Part shown: positions 25,975-35,196 of the stretch, in pieces
Layout of the letters: each line of letters starts with the position of its first letter
Numbering within the stretch: the stretch's first letter is position 1
NCBI GenBank assembly: GCA_034670065.1
Contig: JAXMOG010000002.1
Location: forward strand, 682,001-746,000
Direction of reading: 5' to 3'
DNA from: Mesobacterium_A sp034670065
GTDB taxonomy: Bacteria > Pseudomonadota > Alphaproteobacteria > Rhodobacterales > Rhodobacteraceae
Length of the DNA: 64,000 bases
Translations under genes and position numbers: made by a program
The notes under the pieces: generated by a model
What the model was told of the DNA's origin: nothing
What the model saw: only the letters and a program-made list of their open reading frames with translations
The model's database searches: none

Positions 25975-26595
25975 TCAGTTGGCGCGGCGGAGTGTGGCAG
26001 TCAGCAGACCCATGCCGATCAGGGTCGCTCCGCCTGCACGTGTCAACCACGCAATGACAGAAGGGCGGGCGATTGTGCTGCGCAAACGATCTGCAGCCAG
26101 CGCATAGGCCAATGCGTTCAAAGCCGCCAAGCTGACGAAAGTGGCGATCAAAATCGCGAATTGAGGGAGCAATGGTGCCTGCGTGTTCAAAAACTGCGGC
26201 ACGAAGGCGATGAAGAACGCGATGGATTTCGGGTTCAGCGCCGTGACAAGCGCCGCATGCGAAAAGACACCGCGCGCCGATATTTCTGCCTGCGGCATCG
26301 ACAGCGTGGTTGGTGCGGACCGCAACAGTTTCACACCAAGGTAAACCAGATAGATCGCCCCAACCCATTTCAGCAGGGTAAACATTTCTGCCGACGCCAG
26401 AACAACAGCGCCCAGACCCGCCAAAGACAAGCTCATCGCAATGAAATCTCCCAAGGCGACGCCGGTTGCCGAAGCGATAGCCACGCTGCGCCCCTTGGAC
26501 AGGGCATAAGACAGAACCAACAAGACAGTTGGCCCCGGCAAAAGCAAAAGCGCGATGGTTGCAGCGACAAAGGTCAGCCAAATTTCAAATGTCAT
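25975..26595 (-). CDS. LysE/RhtB family exporter
   Basis: This 206-residue membrane protein has the RhtB/LysE pattern: LLLLPGPTVLLVLSYALSKGR near the N-terminus, ATGVALGDFIAMSLSLAG, KWVGAIYLVYLGVKLLRS and ALVTALNPKSIAFFIAFVPQF, giving six predicted helices. The family exports amino acids or related metabolites across the inner membrane; the substrate here is unknown. It sits between mtnP and apt on the same strand, possibly in one operon, though a direct functional link is not evident. Confidence 0.9.
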   Translation of the reverse strand: MTFEIWLTFVAATIALLLLPGPTVLLVLSYALSKGRSVAIASATGVALGDFIAMSLSLAGLGAVVLASAEMFTLLKWVGAIYLVYLGVKLLRSAPTTLSMPQAEISARGVFSHAALVTALNPKSIAFFIAFVPQFLNTQAPLLPQFAILIATFVSLAALNALAYALAADRLRSTIARPSVIAWLTRAGGATLIGMGLLTATLRRAN

Positions 26596-26659
26596 CGTCG
26601 CTCCTTTTCAGCGCTGGTTGCCAGCAGGTTAACGGCGGTTCAAGTCGGGTCAACTGCCT

Positions 26660-27532
26660 TTACAGAACCCGGCCTGCAACGGCCGTCAGTTTTGCCAGCA
26701 GCGCCGAATCACGTTGGTCAGGGGCAGTCATCAGCGCATTGTCCAGCGCCCGATCACAGCCATGCGGGCAGGGGGTGCGGTCTGTGCCCAACAGGGCGGG
26801 CAAGCGGCGCACCAGTTGCCGGGCTTTGTCGGCATTGCCGGTCAGCACGCGGATCACCTCGGCCACATCCACGGCATCGTGATCTGGGTGCCAACAGTCA
26901 TAATCCGTGATCATGGCCACAGATGCATAACAAAGCTCTGCTTCGCGGGCCAATTTCGCCTCTGGCATGTTTGTCATGCCAATCACATCGCAACCCCAGA
27001 CATCGCGATACATTTTGGATTCCGCCAAGGTCGAAAACTGCGGGCCCTCCATTGCCAAATAGGTGCCGCCCTTGTGTACGGTGATCCCGGCGTCTTGCGC
27101 AGCGGCGGCACAGGCTGCGCCAAGCCGGGGGCAGGTTGGGTGGGCAAGACTGACATGCGCCACGCACCCGCTGCCAAAGAAGGATTTGGGCCGCGCAAAT
27201 GTTCGGTCGATGAATTGATCAACGATCACGAAATCTCCCGGTGCCATCTCATCGCGGAACGACCCACAGGCCGAAACGCTGATCACATCGGTCACGCCCA
27301 ACCTCTTTAGCGCGTCTATGTTGGCGCGATAGGGCACGTCAGATGGGCTGTGGATATGGCCACGTCCGTGGCGTGGCAAAAACGCCATCTGCACACCGCC
27401 CAATGTGCCGGTCAAAATGTCATCTGACGGCTGACCCCAAGGGGATTCTACTGCTTGCCAACGCGCATCTTCCAGTCCATCTATTTGATAGACGCCCGAT
27501 CCGCCCACGATGCCGATTACTGTTTTGGACAT
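26660..27532 (-). CDS. mtnP: S-methyl-5'-thioadenosine phosphorylase
   Basis: MtnP cleaves methylthioadenosine with phosphate to adenine and 5-methylthioribose-1-phosphate. The 290-residue protein begins with IGIVGGSGVYQIDGL and contains the phosphate-binding PRHGRGHIHSPSDV region, YRANIDALKRLGV, SACGSFRDEMAPGDFVI, AMEGPQFSTLAES and IGMTNMPEAKLARE. The start at 27532 has GGAG 6 bases upstream. It is divergent from the sulP gene, with two inverted repeats in the gap. Adenine released would be used by Apt at 25424. Confidence 0.95.
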   Translation of the reverse strand: MSKTVIGIVGGSGVYQIDGLEDARWQAVESPWGQPSDDILTGTLGGVQMAFLPRHGRGHIHSPSDVPYRANIDALKRLGVTDVISVSACGSFRDEMAPGDFVIVDQFIDRTFARPKSFFGSGCVAHVSLAHPTCPRLGAACAAAAQDAGITVHKGGTYLAMEGPQFSTLAESKMYRDVWGCDVIGMTNMPEAKLAREAELCYASVAMITDYDCWHPDHDAVDVAEVIRVLTGNADKARQLVRRLPALLGTDRTPCPHGCDRALDNALMTAPDQRDSALLAKLTAVAGRVL

Positions 27533-27623
27533 GGGTGCTCCGATTTGCCACTGTGGAATTTGTGGACTGATGTTCATCTAACCGCAAGTTTTCGCTCAAT
27601 TTTGCAGCAAGCGTCCCGCTGAG

Positions 27624-27640
27624 CGCATACCGGGTATGCG
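27624..27640. promoter_or_regulatory. 17-base palindrome in the mtnP-sulP gap
   Basis: CGCATACC, one G, GGTATGCG: two perfect 8-base arms. It lies 92 bases before the mtnP start and 78 bases before the sulP start, a typical operator position for a dimeric regulator. No regulator gene is adjacent. Confidence 0.5.
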
Positions 27641-27642
27641 TC

Positions 27643-27667
27643 TGACGCCGTGGCCTTCCGGGCGTCA
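27643..27667. repeat. Second inverted repeat in the mtnP-sulP gap
   Basis: TGACGCC (27643-27649) and GGCGTCA (27661-27667) are perfect 7-base arms around an 11-base spacer, two bases from the palindrome at 27624. It could be a second regulator site or a leader hairpin of the sulP transcript. Confidence 0.45.
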
Positions 27668-27717
27668 GTGAAGTAACCGGGCGTGAGCGCAAACACATTT
27701 TCCCCAAGGATACCTAC

Positions 27718-29346
27718 ATGCCCCGAGCCATTTTGGCCTCGTTCGCTAGACGTCTTGCAATGCCTGACCTTAGCCTTATGCCCGATGAAAAATTAACCGT
27801 TGGACGCTTAAGAATTGAGCTTTTGGCCGGTCTGACAGTTGCCCTTGCACTGGTGCCAGAGGCTGTTGCCTTTGCATTTGTCGCCGGTGTGAACCCGCTG
27901 GTTGGTCTTTATGCGGCGTTTCTGGTCGGTTTGGTAACCTCTCTGATTGGGGGGCGTCCGGGTATGATTTCAGGTGCAACCGGCGCTTTGGCGGTTGTGA
28001 TGGTTGCGCTGGTCGCGGAACACGGGGTGGAATACCTGTTTGCCACTGTTGTTCTGATGGGGATTTTGCAGATCACAGCAGGCGTTTTGCAGTGGGGGAA
28101 GTTCATCCGACTGGTGCCGCATCCGGTGATGCTGGGGTTTGTGAACGGCCTTGCGATTGTGATTTTCCTGGCCCAGCTGACGCAATTCAAAGTGCCCGGC
28201 AGTGCCGACGTTTCTGGCCACGGTACCACGGGTGGCGAATGGCTGACCGGTGTACCACTGATGCTGATGCTGGGGCTGGTTGTTCTGACCATGGCGATCA
28301 TCTGGGTGATGCCGCGTATTACCCGGTTTATTCCCGCGCCATTGGCCGGGATCGGTATTGTGGCGGCCATTGTGATTGGCTTTGGGCTGGACGTGCCGCG
28401 CGTTGGCGACATGGCTTCCATCAAGGGCGGTCTGCCGCCCTTCCATTTGCCAATGGTGCCTCTGACATTTGAAACGCTTGAAATTATCGTTCCCTACGCT
28501 GTGATCCTTGCGGCTATTGGTCTGATCGAAAGCTTGCTGACGTTGAACCTTGTGGGCGAAATGACCGGCAAGCGTGGCGGTGCCAGCCAAGAATGTATCG
28601 CACAGGGCTTGGCCAACACGCTGACAGGCTTCTTTGGCGGCATGGGCGGTTGCGCAATGATCGGTCAGTCCATGATCAACGTGAAGTCTGGCGCGCGCAC
28701 CCGTATCGCTGGTCTTGCAGCGGCCTTGTTCTTGTTGCTGTTCATTCTGGTGGCATCACCGCTGATCGAAATGATCCCACTGGCCGCGCTGGTTGGGGTG
28801 ATGTTCATGGTTGTGATTGGCACATTTGCCTGGAACTCACTGACGATTCTGCGCCGCGTGCCGTTGACGGATGCGTTCGTGATTATTCTGGTAACCGTCG
28901 TCACCGTGATGGAAGACCTTGCCGTTGCCGTGGTGGTTGGTGTGATCGTTTCTGCTCTGGCTTATGCGTGGAACAATGCGCGTCGTATCCATGCCAAAAC
29001 CTACACAACGCCCGAAGGGGCCCGTGTCTATCAAGTACAGGGCCCCTTGTTCTTTGGTTCGTCAGAAGGTTTTGCGGAACTGTTTGATCCAGCAGGTGAC
29101 CCCAGCACGGTGATCGTCGATTTCGCCGATAGCCGCGTTGTTGACCAATCTGCCTTGCAGGCGATCGAAGCTGTGGCCGCAAAATATGATGCAGCTGGCA
29201 AGACGCTGTCGTTGCGCCATCTGAGCCGCGATTGCCACAAGATGCTGACAAAGGCCGGGCATCTGGTGATCGACAGTGATGATGACCCCGATTACGAACT
29301 GGCGGTCGATTACAACGTGCGCACCGGTATTCTGGGCGGGCACTGA
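27718..29346 (+). CDS. SulP family anion transporter with STAS domain
   Basis: The 542-residue protein has the SulP signature LLAGLTVALALVPEAVAFAFVAG and about 11-12 membrane segments, then a cytoplasmic STAS domain from about residue 430 (VYQVQGPLFFGSSEGF, VIVDFADSRVVDQSALQAIE). The family carries sulfate, bicarbonate or other anions into the cell; the substrate cannot be read from sequence. The ATG has AAGGA 8 bases upstream. It is divergent from mtnP and ends at a bidirectional terminator shared with the flavin reductase gene. Confidence 0.92.
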   Translation: MPRAILASFARRLAMPDLSLMPDEKLTVGRLRIELLAGLTVALALVPEAVAFAFVAGVNPLVGLYAAFLVGLVTSLIGGRPGMISGATGALAVVMVALVAEHGVEYLFATVVLMGILQITAGVLQWGKFIRLVPHPVMLGFVNGLAIVIFLAQLTQFKVPGSADVSGHGTTGGEWLTGVPLMLMLGLVVLTMAIIWVMPRITRFIPAPLAGIGIVAAIVIGFGLDVPRVGDMASIKGGLPPFHLPMVPLTFETLEIIVPYAVILAAIGLIESLLTLNLVGEMTGKRGGASQECIAQGLANTLTGFFGGMGGCAMIGQSMINVKSGARTRIAGLAAALFLLLFILVASPLIEMIPLAALVGVMFMVVIGTFAWNSLTILRRVPLTDAFVIILVTVVTVMEDLAVAVVVGVIVSALAYAWNNARRIHAKTYTTPEGARVYQVQGPLFFGSSEGFAELFDPAGDPSTVIVDFADSRVVDQSALQAIEAVAAKYDAAGKTLSLRHLSRDCHKMLTKAGHLVIDSDDDPDYELAVDYNVRTGILGGH

Positions 29347-29348
29347 TC

Positions 29349-29383
29349 AAAAAAACAGGCGGTGCCCAGTTCTGCGCACCGCC
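29349..29383 (-). terminator. Terminator between sulP and the flavin reductase gene
   Basis: An 8-base stem, GGCGGTGC (29358-29365) with GCACCGCC (29376-29383), is followed on the minus strand by TG and seven T residues (29355-29349). It ends the flavin reductase transcript, and the same stem may also serve sulP on the other strand. Confidence 0.75.
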
Positions 29384-29417
29384 CATCTTTGCAATGTAAA
29401 TTCTGGCGGCTGGGTGT

Positions 29418-30023
29418 TTATTCGCCCGGCCGTTTTAGGCTGAACGTTTCTCGAACGGTTGCATAATCGCGATAGCCCAATCGGCTAAGCGGGTTGAATG
29501 ACAGAATGTCGAACTGCCCGTCTTTCATGCAGTCGTCGCGCATGTGGATGCCGACCACTTCGCCGAACACTGCAAAGTTGGCTTCTCCTGGCAACTGAAC
29601 GATCTGTGTCAGCTTGCATTCCAGGTTGGCGGGCGCCTGGGCGACACGAGAGCACGCAATGGTTTTGCAATCGGCTTTTTCGATCGCGGCCTTTTCAAAT
29701 TCATCAACCTCTTTGGCCCACGGTCCGCTGGATTCGTTCATCACGTCCTTCATGGCGTATTCCACAACATTTACACAGAACACGCCGGTTTCACGAATAT
29801 TGGCCACGCTGTCTTTGGTGTCGCCGCGGTCTTCTTTGCTGGAAGTTGAGGCAAACATCACCTGAGGTGGCACATAGGCGACCGCATTGAAGAAGGAATA
29901 GGGCGCCAGATTGTCTTGCCCGTCGGCACCACGCGTTGAGATCCAACCGATGGGGCGTGGCGTTACAATTGCATTAAATGGGTTGTGCGGCAGGCCATGC
30001 CCGTCTTGCGGTTTGTAAAACAT
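29418..30023 (-). CDS. Flavin reductase family protein (FMN-binding split barrel)
   Basis: This 201-residue protein resembles the DIM6/NTAB-type flavin reductases: NPFNAIVTPRPIGWISTRG, NLAPYSFFNAVAYVPPQVMFAST, DSVANIRETGVFCVNVV and the C-terminal PLSRLGYRDYATV. It would bind FMN and reduce or carry flavin, possibly for a monooxygenase elsewhere. Nothing in its neighbourhood identifies a partner. It is divergent from the acetyltransferase gene at 30096. Confidence 0.88.
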   Translation of the reverse strand: MFYKPQDGHGLPHNPFNAIVTPRPIGWISTRGADGQDNLAPYSFFNAVAYVPPQVMFASTSSKEDRGDTKDSVANIRETGVFCVNVVEYAMKDVMNESSGPWAKEVDEFEKAAIEKADCKTIACSRVAQAPANLECKLTQIVQLPGEANFAVFGEVVGIHMRDDCMKDGQFDILSFNPLSRLGYRDYATVRETFSLKRPGE

Positions 30024-30095
30024 TGCGTGTCTCCTGTTTGAAGCCGGGTTTGCACCGTGCTACGGCAGAAGCCAAGTGGAAAGACGGGGGCGCGG

Positions 30096-30578
30096 GTGTA
30101 CACGCTAGAGCGTGAAAAGCCGGAAGATTGGTGGGAGGTGGAAGTCCTCTACGACACCTGCTTTGCGCCGGGGCGAACGGCTTTGTCGTCCTATCGTTTG
30201 CGCGATGGTGTAGACCCAATTCATGACTTGTCCCGTGTTGCACGGGACGAGCGCGGCATCGTTGGCGGCGCGATCCGCTATTGGCCGATACGGATTGGAG
30301 AGCATACGGCATTGCTTTTGGGGCCGGTCGCTGTGCACCCCACCGCGCAAGGTGCGGGTTTGGGGGCTGCACTGATCCGCGACAGTCTGGGCGATGCGGT
30401 CGGACGCTGGGAGCGGGTGTTGCTGGTGGGGGATTACCCCTATTACAAACGATTTGGTTTCAAGCCATTGACTGGCGTGGAAATGCCGCCGCCCACAAAC
30501 CCTGACCGTGTTTTGGGCTATGAACTGGTGCCAGGCGCATGGGATGGCGTAACAGGAACCGTCACACCTATTGCTTGA
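30096..30578 (+). CDS. GNAT family N-acetyltransferase
   Basis: The protein (160 residues from the GTG at 30096) carries the GNAT acetyl-CoA motif LLGPVAVHPTAQGAGLGAALI and the late VGDYPYYKRFGFKPL, close to the YhbS-type family. A longer start at the GTG at 30057 adds 13 residues. I prefer 30096 because it begins at YTLEREKPEDWWEVE, which looks like the domain start, and has a G-rich site upstream. Its substrate is unknown. It is followed, 43 bases later, by the EcsC gene. Confidence 0.82.
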   Translation: MYTLEREKPEDWWEVEVLYDTCFAPGRTALSSYRLRDGVDPIHDLSRVARDERGIVGGAIRYWPIRIGEHTALLLGPVAVHPTAQGAGLGAALIRDSLGDAVGRWERVLLVGDYPYYKRFGFKPLTGVEMPPPTNPDRVLGYELVPGAWDGVTGTVTPIA

Positions 30579-30621
30579 ATCCGCAGATTTGACGACCATG
30601 TTCAATAGCGAGAGGATAGCC

Positions 30622-31383
30622 ATGACCACGACATTGCCCGTTGCCCTGAACTCCAAAGTTGAACTGGAAAAAGAAATCCGCGCACTGGCCCGGCGTCACA
30701 AGAACGCAGGCGGTATCGGTATCCAGGTCCTGAACGTAATTGGCGGGCAAACGGAAAACTTGCTGGAGCGCCTTCCAGACGCAGTTAAGGATCGATTGGA
30801 AAGCGCCACCCAGCGCGCGTTGGAAGCCGCGATGGATGCAGCTGGCCGGTCGCGCACAGTGGTGCCAGATCAGCGCAGTTGGCTTAACACGGCGTTGACC
30901 ACTGCCATGGGGGCTGCAGGCGGGGCAGGTGGGTTGCCAACAGCTTTGGCAGAGCTGCCGGTTACTACCACGGTCTTGTTACGCGCCATCCAGGGGATCG
31001 CGCAGGAGCATGGGTTTGATCCGGACGATCCGGAAATTAAGAAAGAATGTTTGACGGTATTTGCGTCAGCCGGGCCTTTGGCAGCCGATGATGGGGCAGA
31101 TATGGGGTTTCTGTCTGCGCGGGTGACATTAACTGGGGCAACGGTGCATGGTGTCATCGCGCGGGTGGCACCCAGACTGGCGACAGTGATGGGCCAAAAA
31201 CTGGCAGCGCAGACCGTGCCGATTCTGGGTGCGGCGGCCGGTGCTGCCACCAATTATGCCTACACAAGCTACTACCAGGAAATGGCCAAAGTGCATTTTG
31301 GCATCGCTCGCGTTTCGCGGGAGTTCAACTTGCAAAGAAGTGCAGTGCTAGAAGATTTTGAGATATATCTCAAAAACGCCTAA
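30622..31383 (+). CDS. EcsC family protein
   Basis: This 253-residue protein fits the EcsC family: hydrophobic, Ala/Gly-rich, with ALTTAMGAAGGAGGLPTALAELPVTTTVLLRAI and QKLAAQTVPILGAAAGAATNYAY, and a short soluble N-terminus. Helices suggest membrane association. In Bacillus, EcsC is linked to an ABC exporter operon; no such genes are here, and its job is unknown. The start at 30622 has GAGAGG at the right distance. It is followed by a structured non-coding stretch. Confidence 0.85.
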   Translation: MTTTLPVALNSKVELEKEIRALARRHKNAGGIGIQVLNVIGGQTENLLERLPDAVKDRLESATQRALEAAMDAAGRSRTVVPDQRSWLNTALTTAMGAAGGAGGLPTALAELPVTTTVLLRAIQGIAQEHGFDPDDPEIKKECLTVFASAGPLAADDGADMGFLSARVTLTGATVHGVIARVAPRLATVMGQKLAAQTVPILGAAAGAATNYAYTSYYQEMAKVHFGIARVSREFNLQRSAVLEDFEIYLKNA

Positions 31384-31568
31384 AATTTCGCGCTGGCCTG
31401 CCCTGCTTTAACCTGACGTAAAGGTTAACCTCATAGTTAGCGGGAAGGATGGTCAGAACGATCTAACGTCCCGACTAACTTCGGTGCTTATCAGGTTCAC
31501 AAGTTGTATTTCGACCGAAGTCTCCCGCCAAAAGGCGGATTGATGGCCAGAATGGCTGTGTGTGTAAA
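31384..31568. other. Structured intergenic region with five inverted repeats
   Basis: Between the EcsC gene and the ptsP stop lie five consecutive stem-loops: TTAACCT/AGGTTAA (31408-31428); AGTTAGCGGG/CCCGaCTAACT with one bulge (31435-31480); ACTTCGGT/ACCGAAGT (31478-31521); CCGCC-AAAA-GGCGG (31525-31538); and GCCA/TGGC (31546-31556). The second and third share bases, so they could be alternatives. No ORF is present. It may be an overlapping pair of 3-prime ends or a small RNA. Confidence 0.5.
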
Positions 31569-33809
31569 CTAAAACGTCTGGCCGCGAAGGTATTCCATCA
31601 CGGCCGGACGAACCGACTGGCTTCCTTCGTTGCGGGCCTTGTCGATTACAGCTTTCACTTCCGCCAGATTGCTGCGCATCAGTAAATGCTTCACAGGCCC
31701 GATGGATGCCGGGCGCATGGAAAAGCTGCGCAACCCGATGGCGGCCAAGCACAATGCTTCAACAGGGCGGCCTGCGTCCTCGCCACAAAACGACACGGGC
31801 GTACCGCTGGTTTTACAACGATTAGCCACCTGTTCGATGAAGCTCAGAAAACTAACATTCAACGTATCATACCGGCGGCGCACACGTTCATTTTCGCGGT
31901 CTGCGGCAAAGAAAAATTGCTTTAGGTCGTTGCCGCCAATCGACAGAAACTCCACCTCTTCGAAAAACTTGTCTGACGCAAACGCAAGTGACGGGGTTTC
32001 CAGCATCGCGCCAACTTCCACCGTCTCGGGCAAGACATGCCCCAGCCGCTGTTCGCGGGCGATTGTCTTGTCCAATTCCAGTCTGGCTTGCTGGAATTCG
32101 CTGTACTGGGCAACAAACGGGAACATGATGGTCAACGGGCGGCCCTCTGCCGCGCGCAGCAGCGCCTGTAGCTGCATCCGCATCACACCGGGCTTGTCCA
32201 ACCCAACGCGGATGGCGCGCCACCCCATAGCGGGGTTGGGCTCATCATGCGGCTTCATATAGGGCAGAACTTTATCTGACCCGATATCGAGCGTGCGAAA
32301 CGCCACGCGTTTGCCCTTGGCGGCATCCAGAACGCGTTTGTAAAGCTCTGCCAATTCTGTCCGGCGCGGCATTTTATTGCGGACAAGAAACTGCAGCTCG
32401 GTCCGAAACAGACCAACGCCTTCGGCACCAGAATTTTCCAGCGAGGGCAGATCCGCCATCAAGCCGGCATTCATCTGCAAAGACAGCGCTTCCCCGTCTG
32501 CGGTTACGCAGGGCGTGTTGCGGATCGAGACATAGCGTTCCTGGGCCTGTGCCATCATCGCGATTTTATCACGGAAGGCGCTGACAACGGTATCGTCGGG
32601 GCGCAGGTGCACCACGCCCTGATCCCCATCAACCATGATGTGATCGCCGTTCAAGGCCTCGTTCGTAATGCGTTCTGCGTTGATCACCAGCGGAATGGCC
32701 AGCGCACGGGCGACAATAGCCGCATGGCTGCCCACAGAGCCTTCTTCCAGCACGATGCCCTTCAGGCTACGCCCATACTCCAAAAGCTCTCCCGGCCCGA
32801 TGTTGCGAGCAATCAGAATAGGATCATCGGGGATTTGCGCGCCGGTCTGGCTGCCTTGGCCGGTCAAAATGCGCAACAACCGGTTCGACAGGTCGTCCAG
32901 GTCATTCAGGCGATCACGCAAATACGCATCGGCGATCTGGCTCATCCGTGCACGGGCTGAAGACTGCTCTTTTTCGACAGCCGCTTCGGCCGTCATGCCG
33001 CGCGCAATGTCTTCCTCCATCCGACGCATCCAACCTTTTGAGGTGGCAAACATCCGATAAGCTTCCAGAACCTGAATCTCTTCGGCATCTTGCGATGTGG
33101 ACAGCAACTCTTCGACAGACACCCGCAGCGTGTCGACCGCCGTTTTTAGCTTCTCGCGCTCTCGATCTGGATCGTCTGAGGCAAAGTTTGTCACCACAAC
33201 ACGGGGTTCATGCAGCCAGACATGCCCTTCGGCCGCGCTTTCCTGCGCTGCGGTGCCCCGGAACAAAACTGGTTGGGTGTGGCGGGCCTTTAGTGCAGCA
33301 CCTTCCCCAACAAAGGCACCCAGTTCGGCCATTTCGGCCAGAACCATCGCAACAACTTCCAGCGCATAAACTTCGTCAGCCGTGAATTCGCGTTTGTCCT
33401 TCGTTTGAACAACAAGGACGCCCAGTTTTTCGCCCAACCGTTGAACGGGCACACCCAAGAAAGACGAGAAAATTTCTTCGCCGGTTTCTGGCATATACCG
33501 GAAACCGGGTTCTGATGGCGCGTCAGCTGTGTTCACCATTTTGCCGGTGCGTGCGACACGGCCAACCAGGCCTTCGCCCAGCTTCATGCGGGTTTCGTGA
33601 ACGGCTTCTTGCTTCAGACCTTCGGTCGCGCACAGCTCTAACGTATCATCATCGCGGAACAGGTAGATCGAGCACACTTCGGTACCCATCGAATCCGCCG
33701 TCAGATGCGTAATCTTGTCCAGACGCTCCTGACCTGCGGCCTCTTCGGCCATCGTGTCGCGCAGCCGACCAAGCAGCTTGCGGCTTTCAGATTCCAACCC
33801 GTCAGGCAT
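31569..33809 (-). CDS. ptsP: Phosphoenolpyruvate-protein phosphotransferase PtsP (EI-Ntr)
   Basis: PtsP is enzyme I of the nitrogen PTS; it autophosphorylates from PEP and passes phosphate to NPr. The 746-residue product has an N-terminal GAF domain (about 25-170), then the EI phosphohistidine domain with His362 in GSVGSHAAIVARALAIP, and the PEP-binding C-domain (SLENSGAEGVGLFRTELQFL, MGWRAIRVGLDKPG, SIGGNDLKQFFF, PVSFCGEDAG). The full length is typical. It follows lysC with a 44-base gap, the common roseobacter order. The start at MPDGLESES fits other members. Confidence 0.96.
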   Translation of the reverse strand: MPDGLESESRKLLGRLRDTMAEEAAGQERLDKITHLTADSMGTEVCSIYLFRDDDTLELCATEGLKQEAVHETRMKLGEGLVGRVARTGKMVNTADAPSEPGFRYMPETGEEIFSSFLGVPVQRLGEKLGVLVVQTKDKREFTADEVYALEVVAMVLAEMAELGAFVGEGAALKARHTQPVLFRGTAAQESAAEGHVWLHEPRVVVTNFASDDPDREREKLKTAVDTLRVSVEELLSTSQDAEEIQVLEAYRMFATSKGWMRRMEEDIARGMTAEAAVEKEQSSARARMSQIADAYLRDRLNDLDDLSNRLLRILTGQGSQTGAQIPDDPILIARNIGPGELLEYGRSLKGIVLEEGSVGSHAAIVARALAIPLVINAERITNEALNGDHIMVDGDQGVVHLRPDDTVVSAFRDKIAMMAQAQERYVSIRNTPCVTADGEALSLQMNAGLMADLPSLENSGAEGVGLFRTELQFLVRNKMPRRTELAELYKRVLDAAKGKRVAFRTLDIGSDKVLPYMKPHDEPNPAMGWRAIRVGLDKPGVMRMQLQALLRAAEGRPLTIMFPFVAQYSEFQQARLELDKTIAREQRLGHVLPETVEVGAMLETPSLAFASDKFFEEVEFLSIGGNDLKQFFFAADRENERVRRRYDTLNVSFLSFIEQVANRCKTSGTPVSFCGEDAGRPVEALCLAAIGLRSFSMRPASIGPVKHLLMRSNLAEVKAVIDKARNEGSQSVRPAVMEYLRGQTF

Positions 33810-33853
33810 GGCTCCGCCATCTTTCTGGGCGGACAGGGCGCATCAATTTGCGC

Positions 33854-35092
33854 TTAGGCCGCCTTTTCCAGTTCAAAGGTATCATGCAGTGCCTGAACGG
33901 CGAGTTCCATGTATTTTCGGTCGATAAGAACGGAAATTTTTATCTCAGAGGTTGAAATCACCTTAATGTTTATCCCCTCATCCGAGAGTGTCTTGAACAT
34001 TTTGGCTGCAACACCGGATTGGCTGCGCATTCCAATGCCCACAGCCGAGATTTTTGCGACCCCGGTATCGGCGACCAATTCGCGATACGAGATGCTGCCA
34101 GCCGACTGCGCATCTTCCAGTGCTTTCTCTGCGCGCTTCACCTGATCGGTGGGGCAGGAAAAGGTCATATCTGTCAGACCGTCTTCGGCGATGTTCTGGA
34201 TGATCATGTCAACATTGACGCCGGCTTCGGACAGCGGGCCAAAGATTGCCGCGGCAATGCCGGGCGTGTCTGAAACACCAATCAAGGTCATCTTGGCTTC
34301 GTCACGGCTATAGGCAATGCCGGATACAGGACGGTTTTCCATCACTTCCTCCTCGTCGCAGACAAGCGTTCCCGCATCGTCGGACTGTTCTTCAAAACTT
34401 GATAGCACACGCAGCTTTACACCGTAACGCATAGCCAGTTCGACAGAGCGCGTTTGCAGAACCTTCGCGCCAAGGCTTGCCAGCTCCAGCATTTCTTCAA
34501 ACGCGATCTTGTCCAGCTTGCGGGCTTTTTCCGAAATGCGTGGGTCGGTGGTGTAGACGCCATTAACGTCAGTATAAATATCGCAACGTTCGGCATTGAA
34601 TGCAGCGGCAAAAGCCACGGCCGTGGTGTCAGACCCGCCGCGTCCCAACGTGGTGATCCGGTCCTCGGGCGAAATGCCCTGAAACCCAGCGACCACGGCC
34701 ACCTTCATACCTTCTTCGAATTTCCGCAGAATGTTTTCTGGCGGAATTTCTTCGATCCGGGCAGACGCATGTGCGCTGGTGGTGCGTACAGGCACTTGCC
34801 AACCTTGCCAGCTGCGTGCGGGAACATTCATTTCCTGCAAGGTCAGCGCCATCAGACCAGCAGTCACGTTTTCGCCCGAGCTGACGACCGCATCATATTC
34901 GCGCGCGTCATACAGCGGAGAGGTTTCGCCGACATACCCAACCAGCTTGTTCGTTTCGCCTGACATGGCGGATACGATGACGATCACGTCATAGCCTTTG
35001 GCCACTTCAACGCCCACGCGTTTTGCCGCGCGCCGGATACGGTCCAGCGTCGCAACAGAAGTTCCACCGAATTTCATCACCAGAATGGGCAT
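33854..35092 (-). CDS. lysC: Aspartate kinase
   Basis: Aspartate kinase phosphorylates aspartate as the first step to lysine, threonine and methionine. The 412-residue protein begins VMKFGGTSVATLDRI (kinase signature), contains FQGISPEDRITTLGRGGSDTTAVAFA and two C-terminal ACT domains (about 265-410: MTLIGVSDTPGIAAAIFG, ISAVGIGMRSQSGVAAKMF) for feedback control. The upstream 104-base region shows no lysine riboswitch or leader peptide that I can recognise. It is co-directional with ptsP downstream. Confidence 0.96.
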   Translation of the reverse strand: MPILVMKFGGTSVATLDRIRRAAKRVGVEVAKGYDVIVIVSAMSGETNKLVGYVGETSPLYDAREYDAVVSSGENVTAGLMALTLQEMNVPARSWQGWQVPVRTTSAHASARIEEIPPENILRKFEEGMKVAVVAGFQGISPEDRITTLGRGGSDTTAVAFAAAFNAERCDIYTDVNGVYTTDPRISEKARKLDKIAFEEMLELASLGAKVLQTRSVELAMRYGVKLRVLSSFEEQSDDAGTLVCDEEEVMENRPVSGIAYSRDEAKMTLIGVSDTPGIAAAIFGPLSEAGVNVDMIIQNIAEDGLTDMTFSCPTDQVKRAEKALEDAQSAGSISYRELVADTGVAKISAVGIGMRSQSGVAAKMFKTLSDEGINIKVISTSEIKISVLIDRKYMELAVQALHDTFELEKAA

Positions 35093-35196
35093 GGTCTATC
35101 CTCGGGTCGTCTTAGCGGAGGCGGTGTAAGCTGCGCCTGCCCAAAGGGCAAGACGTCAAAAATGCCAAAGGAACGTGCCAAAGCGCTTAAATGAAT

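Noticed and set aside
25967..26581. N-terminal extension of apt
   Set aside because: The open frame runs back through the LysE gene; the Apt family start is at 25966.
26161..26910. Plus-strand ORF under the LysE and mtnP genes
   Set aside because: Frame shadow of two well-supported minus-strand genes; no family features.
35093..35196. Lysine riboswitch or leader peptide before lysC
   Set aside because: The 104-base leader shows no lysine-rich ORF or riboswitch core that I can recognise.
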